This document shows, one piece after another, positions 37,245-45,566 of a stretch of DNA of 64,000 bases (positions are counted from its first letter, which is position 1; each line of letters starts with the position of its first letter). The notes below the pieces were generated by a model. That model did no database searches. It was given only the letters and a program-made list of their open reading frames with translations, and was not told the DNA's origin. The translations under genes were made by a program, and so were the position numbers. The stretch comes from Turbatrix aceti. Its lineage: Eukaryota; Nematoda; Chromadorea; Rhabditida; Panagrolaimidae. The stretch lies in contig OZ017769.1 of the NCBI GenBank assembly GCA_963969345.1, forward strand, positions 4,839,725 to 4,903,724. The letters are read 5' to 3'.

Positions 37245-38386
37245 TTAGGATTGTTGTTCGGGTTCCGATGACTGCACATTTTGTGGAAACACCAGAGGAG
37301 GAAGCTTGAGGCTTGACCGTGGAGTGTGTTGGTCAGATAAGTTTGATCCGGAGATTTTTGCCGTCGGCGAATCGACATCCTTTCTGCAGAGAAGCAAATT
37401 TAAGAGTTGACGGATGCGATTCATGAAGCGTTCTCGGAAACATTTGATGCAGTAAATCGTGATGATCGGGTTCAGCGTGTAGTGAGCCATAAACATGGCG
37501 CATGCGATGATCATGTTGCCATCTCCCCGTTTCCTCTGCGAGTTCATCGTGATCACCACAATGATGATCAGGTTGAGTACTATGAGGAAGGGCCCAAAGT
37601 TTTGGAGCAAGAGTTTCTTGCCGATGCGAATATGGGCTTGTTTCGTCGCTGGGGACATCATGTTTTGGAGGCTCCGAAGATAGCAGGTCGCGTTTTTGTT
37701 TGTCCACGCTATGATGACAAAGTTCAGAATAAGGATCAGTACATTGCTGCTTAGGTAAGCCTTGAAGGTCACAGACGATATCGGCATCGTGCAGGCGCCG
37801 GCCGTAACATTAGGGATGTTCCCGATGGTGGGGTTGTCGAGGAGCAGCTGCTGGATGGCTGCAGGCTGATTCTCGACCAGCTGGTAGTCCAAAAAGTTCC
37901 ACAGGGTAAAACCCAGGGACACGAAGAAGACGATGGAGTAGATCCGCAAAGATACACCGATGGAAAGGCTCGTGCTCTTGACAATCTGGTAGTAACGATA
38001 GATGGCCTGGATGCTCATGGTGTAGTAAGACATGTTGATAGCCATGGCCATGATCATCGGGCCCATGCACTTGAACTTGCCTGGCCAGCTGTGAAGATAA
38101 TGGCTGTAGATGAAAAGTTCCGTGCCGTTACGAGCAAAATACTGCAATATTAGTTCCGAGTTTACAACCGTAATAGGTATTTCGAAAAGCTTACCGGTTG
38201 TGAAAACCCAATGAGAACGACGGCGAGCAAGTCGAGGATAACGCCTATGGTCAGGATGCGGCGGTATGTCTTGACCGCCTCGGAGCAGCACGCCGCAAGC
38301 ATAAAGAAGATGACTCCATTCAGCACCAGCGACGTGTAGAAGAAAGTCCAGTTGAAGTAGCAAGCAAAGTCGATGATGCTGAACAT
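37245..38386 (-). CDS. nematode serpentine receptor 1 (Srd/Str-like 7TM chemoreceptor)
   Basis: Exons 38195-38386 and 37245-38141 give 362 residues with seven hydrophobic segments. TM1-TM2 read MFSIIDFACYFNWTFFYTSL and YRRILTIGVILDLLAVVLIG. The TM3 region has IQAIYRYYQIVKS, and TM7 has FMAHYTLNPIITIYC with a following CFRERF. The polar tail is long (about 55 residues). The layout, the small first exon ending after FSQP, and NPIITIY-like TM7 resemble nematode serpentine receptors of the Srd/Str type, which are mostly chemosensory GPCRs of ciliated neurons. The exact family is uncertain. Only one 53-bp intron is present, whereas receptors 3-5 have a second intron after the conserved QIVK. It is most similar to receptor 2. 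Confidence 0.85.
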
Positions 38387-38557
38387 GGCAACGTTAGTAA
38401 ATGGTATGTTGCCGGTAAGGACACGGCTGCCAGCTTTTATGTTCCGTCAAACGACATTTAAAAATGACATTTACTGTGTCGTGTCCGGGGCATACCCTAC
38501 AGTTGTAGTAAGAAAACTACGGGTACTTTGTGCTTTAAGCGAGAGAGTGAGAAGGTT
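38387..38557. promoter_or_regulatory. receptor 1 upstream region
   Basis: 171 bp between the receptor 1 start and the glucocerebrosidase relic. It contains the degenerate TATA element. Confidence 0.45.
38435..38440 (-). promoter_or_regulatory. TATA-like element of receptor 1
   Basis: CATAAAAG on the minus strand, about 50 bp before the ATG, in the position of the TATAAAA of receptors 2-5 but with a changed first base. Confidence 0.4.
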
Positions 38558-38650
38558 GACGTATTTGGCAGCTTCCGGGTCACCGAGGATGATATCGTGA
38601 TTTAACTTTTCGAGTGCCTTTGAGGATTTCAGAACGGGTCCCAGATACTT
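38558..38650 (-). pseudogene. glucocerebrosidase exon relic
   Basis: The minus-strand reading gives LGPVLKSSKALEKL, then IILGDPEAAKYV. The intact copies read LGPALKSSNVTSQL and IIIGDPEAAKYV, with about 14 extra codons between them. The relic is therefore a short internal piece of the third-to-last/second-to-last exon region with an internal deletion. It lacks both catalytic glutamates and all flanking exons. It lies between receptors 2 and 1, where a third glucocerebrosidase would be expected if a receptor-plus-enzyme block had been duplicated. Confidence 0.85.
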
Positions 38651-38815
38651 TACATGCACGGAACTTTGGCACCATGTAGCGCTTACATATGTCACGAGCT
38701 CTAATCAGCATTTGGACATTCATTAATGGAAATGAGTTACCGACCTCTGATGCTTAGCTACCGGCACTTTGTTTCTTGGCGGCACATGCGTAGACCGTTA
38801 ATTGACAGTACTGCG
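38650..38815. repeat. segmental-duplication flank, copy B
   Basis: Diverged direct copy of 36667-36835, sitting 3' of receptor 2 exactly as copy A sits 3' of receptor 1. Confidence 0.85.
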
Positions 38816-38942
38816 CAACTTTGCAAAAAATGATTTGTTTTGTGCTGATTCTGTGCTTTGGCTAACATTATTATTCATGCATTACACAATTATTTACAAC
38901 AAAAAAACACAAAACAATATTAATATTTTTTGTACATAAATG

Positions 38943-40120
38943 TTACGGTAGTTGTTCGGGATCCAATGACTGCACATTTTGAGGGAACACCAGAGGAGGA
39001 AGCTTGTAACTTCGGGAACGTTCCATGATCTCTTCTTCAGTTTTCTGGCTTATCTGCGGGGTTTGTTGGTCAGACAAGTTTGACCCGGAGATCTTTGAAG
39101 TTGGCGAGTCGATATCCTTTCTGCAGAGAAGCAAGTTGAAGAGTTGGCGGACGCGACGCGCGAATCGTTCTCGGAAGCATTTGACGCAGTAGATTGTGAT
39201 GATGGGGTTTAATGTGTAGTGCGCCATAAATATGACGCATGCGATGATCATGCTGCCGTCGCCCATCCTTTTTTGCGATTTGCACGTGATTAGGACAATG
39301 ATAATCAGGTTGAGGACAATGAGGAAGGGCCCGATGTTCTGGAGCAAGAGTTTCTTGCCGATACGGATGTGGGCTTGTTTCGTCGCTGACGACATCACGT
39401 TTCGCAGGCTTCGAAGATAGCAGGCCGCGCCTTTGTTTGTCCAGGCTATGATGACGGCATTCAGGATGAGGATCAAAACGTTGCTGCTCAAGTAGCCCGC
39501 GAAGGACATTGACGATATCGGCATCGTGCAGGCGCCGCGTGTAACGTTAGGGATGTTTCCGATGATAGGGTTGTCAAGCAGCAGCTGCTGGATGGCCGCT
39601 GGCTGATTCTCGACCAGCTTGTAGTCCAAAAAGTTCCACAGTGTGAAACCCAGGGACACGAAGAAGACGATGGAGTAGATCCGCAAAGATACACCGATGG
39701 AAAGGCTCGTGCTCTTGACGATCTGGTAGTAACGATAGATGGCCTGGATGCTCATTGTGTAGTACGACATGTTGATCGCCATAGCCATGATCATCGGGCC
39801 CATGCACTTAAACTTTCCTGGCCAGCTGTGCAGATAATGGCTGTAGATGAAAAGTTCTGTCCCACTGCGAGCAAAGAACTGTAATGTTTCCGTATTTACG
39901 GTTGTAATAAGTATTTAGAAAAGCTTACCGGTTGTGAAAACCCAATGAGAACGACGGCGAGCAAGTCGAGGATAACGCCTATGGTCAGGATGCGGCGGTA
40001 TGTCTTGACCGCCTCGGAACAGCACGCAGCAAGCATAAAGAAGATGACGCCATTCAGCACTAGCGACGTGTAGAAGAAAGTCCAGTTGAAGTAGCAGGAG
40101 AAGTCGAGAATGCTAAACAT
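38943..40120 (-). CDS. nematode serpentine receptor 2 (Srd/Str-like 7TM chemoreceptor)
   Basis: Exons 39929-40120 and 38943-39878 (50-bp intron) give 375 residues. The start at 40120 was chosen by alignment with receptor 1 (MFSILDF). An in-frame ATG 10 codons upstream is possible but falls between the TATA element and the conserved start. It has seven hydrophobic segments and is close to identical to receptor 1 through TM1-TM4. A 12-residue segment in the tail (QKTEEEIMERSR) is absent from receptor 1, and the last extracellular loop and tail are more diverged. Probably a plasma-membrane chemosensory GPCR. The ligand is unknown. Confidence 0.85.
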
Positions 40121-40535
40121 GGTAAATAGGTATGTTGCCGGTAGGAACACGCTGTTCTGCTTTTATATGCCGTCGAATGACATTTGCCCTGTCATGTCTT
40201 GGGCGTTTCTTGCCGTGATAGTAATAGAATTACGAGTTCTTCGTGTTTTAACAAGCACCATGGCACCTTCAATCACGCGCTGACATGGAAATCGTGCCAA
40301 CGTTTTTTTGGGAGGCGCTTAGCATGCGTGTCAGGAGGTCGGCTTCCTGCGTGACTCCCAATGGAATTACCGTTATTTTTATGTATAAAAACATTCAATT
40401 GCTCACAAAAAAATACAGAAATAGGTTCTTTAGCGATCTGATCATTGGGGTTCTGGATAAGGCATCTACAAACGCTAGCATAAGGCTAAAAAAAACGGCA
40501 AAACAATGTTACAATGTAGTCATTTTGAGGTGCTA
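40121..40535. other. receptor 2 promoter and receptor 3 3' side
   Basis: 415 bp with the receptor 2 TATA element, otherwise no feature seen. Confidence 0.5.
40161..40167 (-). promoter_or_regulatory. TATA box of receptor 2
   Basis: TATAAAA on the minus strand 41 bp before the chosen ATG, in the same relative position in receptors 3-5. Confidence 0.55.
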
Positions 40536-41628
40536 TTATTTGGTTTCTGTAGTGTACACAGCTGCCGTCATTGCCCTTTCTTTTTGACACAGAAGGAAAC
40601 CGAGGATCGAGCGAATGTGCCGCATAAAGCGTTGTCGGCATCCTTTGACACAGAAAATAGTTGTAATTGGCGCCAAAGTATAGTGCGTGATAAACAGTGA
40701 TGTCCCGACGACAAATCGACCCCCGGCTGCGTCGGTCTTCAAAGTGTACGTCAAAACGCTAAGGAAAATCATGTTACAGGCAACCATAAATGGCCCTACG
40801 TTCTGCATAATGAGTTTGCGCCCGATTGATCGGTGAGCGCGTTGAGTAGCCTCGGACATGACACTCTTCATGGACGCCAGATGCAGCGCTACTTTCTTGC
40901 TAGTCCATACGATGGTGACCGAGTTTAGGACGAGGATGATGCATCCCGATACAAGGAAGACTGCGAAAGACGGAGCCGAGTGTGAAATGCTGCACGTCCG
41001 GTGAACGGCGTCGGGAATTGAAGATAGAATATCGTTAATCGGAATCAATGCTTGACTCTCTAGAGACTTTGCATCGAGCGGCGTGTAGTCCAAAAAATTC
41101 CAAAACGTAGGGACGAACGTGGCAAACAGAACAAGACAGTAGATACGGATGGACCAGGCTACGGGCAGCGTGGTGCTTCTAAAAACGATCCTTCGTAAGG
41201 TTCCGGTTGCAAATATAACTCACTTAACAATCTGAAAGTAGCGGTAGATAGCCTGGACGCTGATAGTGTAGTATGAGACAGTGAGGGCTACGGATTGAAG
41301 CAATGGCCCTAAGCACTTGAGCCTTCCTGGCCAGCTCTGCATAAACGGACTGTAGACAAATATTTCCTGCATGCTTCGTTCGAAGACCTGGAAAAAAGTA
41401 TTTTATTCGAATACTTTGGAGGACATCAAACCACACCGGCTGGGAGAGCATCATGATGCTGCATGCCAGGATGTCCAGCACAATGCCTATGGCCAGGATC
41501 GGGCGGTACGTCTGCAAACTCTTTGAGCAGCTGGTAACGAGCATCAGAAGGATAAGACAGTTCAGAAGAAGCCCTGTCGAGAAAAAAAACATGTGGAAGT
41601 AGTACGAATATTCAATGAAAAACTGCAT
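40536..41628 (-). CDS. nematode serpentine receptor 3 (Srd/Str-like 7TM chemoreceptor)
   Basis: Exons 41437-41628, 41224-41387 and 40536-41178 give 332 residues. Exon lengths 192/164/643 are shared exactly with receptor 4. It starts MQFFIEYSYYFHMFFFSTGL. TM2 is YRPILAIGIVLDILACSIMM, a WPGRLKCLGP motif precedes TM3, and HYTLAPITTIFCVKGCRQRF spans TM7. The tail is short and ends TTETK. The first donor (CCG|GTGTGG) is weak but fixed by homology. Part of the second receptor subfamily (3-5), which has a second intron after QIVK. Likely a chemosensory GPCR. Confidence 0.85.
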
Positions 41629-42167
41629 TTTTGAGTTATAGTTTGGCTAACTGCGCTGCATTTACGGCTTTTATAGTCAGGTAATGTGGTTATGGTGTCC
41701 AATGACTCGTGGCACACCTCTCTGCGAAAACAACGTCCGATAATGAATGTAACAGGATTACATACGACTTTCAATCCGCTAATGAGCAGCCCCATACACT
41801 TGTGCTCCGAGCGCCGTACCAGGCACACACAATGAACATGCATGTGACCTTCGAAGGTGGCCAACACAAACCACAACGTGCACAAACTCCAAAGCAGACA
41901 GAATTTTATCATCAACGATACACTTATTAAGCCAATAAATGTATCGTAATCATGATATTTGGATGGGTTTTCAACAATTGTTAAGCCTCATGTTACCGCG
42001 TCATATTAAAATTTTTATATTTTATTCATTTATGTTCGACTTGTACTACATTTATCACTGTAGTATTTCTCTATGCCACTCGCGATAGATACTTTACTCA
42101 CAAGCAAAGACCTGTAACCAATACACGCGTTGCACCAACTCGTACTCGCGTAACAATCACTATTTGG
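41629..42167. other. receptor 3 promoter and receptor 4 3' side
   Basis: 539 bp. The part at 41741-41880 is a direct diverged copy of 43381-43560 upstream of receptor 4, so promoter and flank were duplicated together with the gene. Confidence 0.65.
41669..41675 (-). promoter_or_regulatory. TATA box of receptor 3
   Basis: TATAAAA on the minus strand about 41 bp before the ATG, followed by a leader (TTAGCCAAACTATAA) conserved in receptors 4 and 5. Confidence 0.6.
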
Positions 42168-43275
42168 TTATTTGGTTTCTGTAGAGTACACAGCTGCCGC
42201 CATCCCCCTTTCTCTTCGGCACAAAATGAAATCAGGGATCGAACGAATGTGCCGCATAAAGCGTTGTCGACATCCTTTGACGCAGAAAATAGTTATGATG
42301 GGTGCCCAGGTGTAGTGGGTGATGAACAGCGAAGTCCCAACGATAAATCGACCTCCTGAGGCGTCGGTCTTCAACGTGTACGTCAGTACGCTGAGGAAAA
42401 TCATGTTGCAGGCAACCATAAATGGCCCTACGTTCTGCAAGACGAGTTTGCGTCCAATAGAGCGATGGGCGCGTTGGGTGGCTTCAGACATGATACTTTT
42501 CATTGACTCCAGGTGTAGTGCCACCTTCTTGCTTGTCCATACGATGGTGATCGAGTTGATAACAAGGTTGATGCATCCTGCTACAAGAAATACTGCGAAC
42601 GACGGAGCCGAGTGTGAAATGCTGCACGTCCGGTGAACAGCGTCGGGAATCGTGGACAGAATATCGTTAATTTTAATCAAAGCTTGCACTTCCACGGACT
42701 GGTTTTCAACCGGTGTGTAGTCCAAAAAGTTCCAAAACGTTGGAGCAAACGATGCAAACAGAACAAGGCAGTAGATCCAGACGGACGAAGATAGCGGCAA
42801 TGTTGTGCTCCTGAACATGATTTTTTTCTTATATCCTGACGGCAGACGCATATGTGTAGGCAACTTACTTTATAATTTGAAAATAGCGGCAGATGGCCTG
42901 GATACAGATAGTGCAGTACGAGACAGTGACGGATACAGTCTGGAGCAGAGGCCCTAAGCACTTGAGCCTTCCCGGCCAGCTCTGCATAAACGGACTGTAG
43001 ACAAATATTTCCTGAATGCTACGTTCGAAGACCTGGAAAATATCTGGATTTTATTCGAATACTTTGTAGGCATCAAACCACACCGGCTGGGAGAGCATCA
43101 TGATGCTACATGCCAGGATGTCCAGCACGATGCCCATGGCCAGGATCGGGCGGTACGTCTGCAAACTCTTTGAGCAGCTGGTAAGAAGCATCAAAAGGAT
43201 GATAACATTCAGAAGAATCCCAGTAATAAAAAAGAACATGTGGAAGTAGTACGAATATTCGATGAAAAACTGCAT
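42168..43275 (-). CDS. nematode serpentine receptor 4 (Srd/Str-like 7TM chemoreceptor)
   Basis: Exons 43084-43275, 42869-43032 and 42168-42810 give 332 residues. Exon sizes 192/164/643 equal those of receptor 3. Starts MQFFIEYSYYFHMFFFITGI, has YRPILAMGIVLDILACSIMM and HYTWAPIITIFCVKGCRQRF, and ends YSTETK. Highly similar to receptor 3 throughout, with most changes in the extracellular loop after TM4. Complete and apparently functional. Confidence 0.85.
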
Positions 43276-44042
43276 TTTAGAATTATAGTTTGGCTAACAG
43301 CGCTGTTTTTACCGGCTTTTATAGCCAGGTAATGTCGTTACCGTGTCCTGAGGCTTGTGGCACACCTCTCTGTGAAAACAACGTCCGATAATGAATGTAA
43401 CAGGATTACGACTACCATGTCGCTAATGAGCTGCCTAAAATATTATCTGTAGGCGATCTGTGCTCCGAGTGCCGTGTCAGGCACACACATGTGAACATGC
43501 ATGTGACCACCAAAGGTGGCCAACACAAACCACAAATTGTGCCAACTCCAAAGCATACATTATCTAGCAAACGTCGCCGACATCTACGATACACTTTATT
43601 ATGAAAATAACACATAATGATGATTTTTGGATGGGTTTTCGACAATTGTTAGGTAATGTGGTAGATCACGGCATCCGTCACCTTTTTACCCCAGACAAAT
43701 TGCGAAGACGCGTTGTTTGCACTTTGATGAAAACATTTTTTTAACATTTGACCTTAATATTATAAATTTTTACTGTTGATAAATTTGTAACATTTTCTAT
43801 CATTAGTAAAGTTTAAAAACATGTTTTTTTTGCAAACTATTACATTTATGTTTAAAAACCGTATAACGTGCACGTAAAAACATACATAATACATTATATG
43901 TTTTTGCAATACATGATATGTATTATCTTATGGAAGTATTATGATGTTGTCATTACAGGGTACCATTATTTGGTTTCTGTAGAATGCACAGCTGTCGCCA
44001 TCCCCCTTTCTCTTCGGCGCAAAATGAAACCCGGCCCGGGTT
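43276..44042. other. intergenic region between receptors 4 and 5, with remnant receptor tail
   Basis: The first part is the receptor 4 promoter. Sequence at about 43381-43560 (AATGAATGTAACAGGATTA, GTGAACATGCATGTGACC, AAGGTGGCCAACACAAACCA) repeats upstream of receptor 3 at 41741-41880 and, more diverged, upstream of receptor 5 near 45236. At 43970-44028 lies the former tail of receptor 5, still readable on the minus strand as RRRERGMATAVHSTETK but now outside its reading frame. Confidence 0.7.
43317..43323 (-). promoter_or_regulatory. TATA box of receptor 4
   Basis: TATAAAA on the minus strand 42 bp before the ATG, followed by the same leader as in receptors 3 and 5. Confidence 0.6.
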
Positions 44043-44099
44043 TCAACGCTTTATGCGGCACAAGCCCGGGATCGAACGAATGTGCCGCATAAAGCGTTG
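44025..44099. repeat. nested inverted repeats that disrupt the receptor 5 tail
   Basis: CAACGCTTTATGCGGCACA (44044-44062) and its exact complement (44081-44099) flank 18 bp. TGAAACCCGG and CCGGGTTTCA form a second inverted repeat around 44025-44045. Receptors 3 and 4 lack the extra segment. Confidence 0.85.
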
Positions 44100-45098
44100 T
44101 CGGCATCCTTTAACGCAAAAAATAGTTACGATAGGCGTCCAGGTGTAGTGGGTGATGAACATCGAAGTCCCGATGATAGACAGACCCTCAGTGGCGTCGG
44201 TCTTCAAAGTGTACGTCAACACACTAAGGAAAATCAAGTTGCAGGAAACCAAGAAGGGTCCTACATTCTGCAGTATGAGTTTCCGTCCGATAGAGTGATG
44301 GGCACGTTGGGTGGCCTCGCATATGACACTCTTCATTGACTCCAGGTGCTGTGACACTTTCTTGCTTGTCCATACGATGGTGATCAAGTTGATAACAAGG
44401 CTGACGCTTCCCGAGACAAGATATACTTTGAATGACGGAGCAGAATGTGGAATGCTACATATCCGGTGAACGGCATCGGGGATTGATGACAAAATATCGT
44501 TAATCGGAATCAAATCTTGTATTTCCGGGGGTTGTTCTTCAAGCGGTGTGTAGTTCAGGAAGTTCCAACATGCCGGGGCGATTGAGACAAACAGAACAAC
44601 ACAGTATATAAATACGGTCGAGGATAGGGACAGTGTGATGTTTCTGAACGCAATCATTTTTTGTTTCAAATTCTGAGATGCAACTCACTTCACAATTTGA
44701 AAGTAGCGGTAGATAGACTGGATGAAGATAGTGCTGTATGAGATGGCAACGGATACAGAACGGAATAAAGACCCCAAACATTTGAGTCTCCCTGGCCAGC
44801 TCCACATAAACGGACTGTAGGCGAACATCATATACATGCTACGTTCGAAGACCTGTAAAAACCATTTTATTCGAATACTTCGTAGGCCATAGGCATCAAA
44901 CCATACCGGCTGGGAGAACATCATGATGCTGCAAGCCAGGATGTCCAGCACGATACCCATTACCAGGATCGAACGGTATGCATGCAAGCTTTTCGGGCAA
45001 CTGGTAAGAAGTATCAGAAGAATGAGACCGTTCAGAAGTAACCCCGTCGTGAAGAAGAAAAGGTGGAAGTAATACGAATATTCGATGAAAAATGACAT
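44043..45098 (-). CDS. nematode serpentine receptor 5, C-terminally truncated by an inverted insertion
   Basis: Exons 44907-45098, 44689-44852 and 44043-44643 give 318 residues. The first two exon lengths equal those of receptors 3 and 4. Starts MSFFIEYSYYFHLFFFTTGL and has all seven hydrophobic segments and HYTWTPIVTIFCVKGCRQRF. After RSIPG the frame runs into about 35 extra bases and stops at GLCRIKR, losing the ERG...STETK tail. The 54-bp first intron (44853-44906, donor GTATGG) is a multiple of three with no stop, so reading straight through would also stay open. Start chosen by homology; an upstream in-frame ATG exists 11 codons earlier. Function may be retained because only the cytosolic tail is lost. 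Confidence 0.8.
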
Positions 45099-45566
45099 TT
45101 TTAAACTATAGTTTGGCAAACAACGCTGCATTTACCGGCTTTTATAACCAGGTAACGTCGTTAATGTATCTAACGGCTCGTGAACCACGAGTCATGGTAC
45201 ACCCTTCAAAGGTCGTAGGAAATAAAAGTTCGATAATGAATGTAACATCATTAAGCAACGTAGCATGAGAATCTTACATGAGAATGAGCAGCCCCAAACA
45301 CGTGTGTGTCTAACATTCAAAAGTGGCAAACGTGCCAAAGCAGACAAAATCTGGCAAACGCTACCGACGTCCACGATACAATTTATTATGCCAACAGCGC
45401 ATAAATTCTTCTACGGTATGTACAACGCCGCAAATTCTTGTGTTGCGGTTCTTTTGGACTGTACAGCACGGGATTGGATTTTGATTTTGTAAGCATCGAA
45501 AAAGCGGGTATCTACCGTATGCCGGGATTGGCAGGCGTCATTCGACTACAACGAAAGCGACAAGGC
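45099..45566. other. intergenic region, receptor 5 promoter and WDTC1 3' side
   Basis: Contains the receptor 5 TATA element and a diverged copy of the upstream flank shared with receptors 3 and 4. No further gene seen. Confidence 0.6.
45140..45146 (-). promoter_or_regulatory. TATA box of receptor 5
   Basis: TATAAAA on the minus strand 42 bp before the ATG, same leader as receptors 3 and 4. Confidence 0.6.

Noticed and set aside
38471..38695. Treating the minus-strand frame here as a small intact gene
   Set aside because: Its central part is a deleted glucocerebrosidase fragment; there is no start region or splice context, so it was called a relic.
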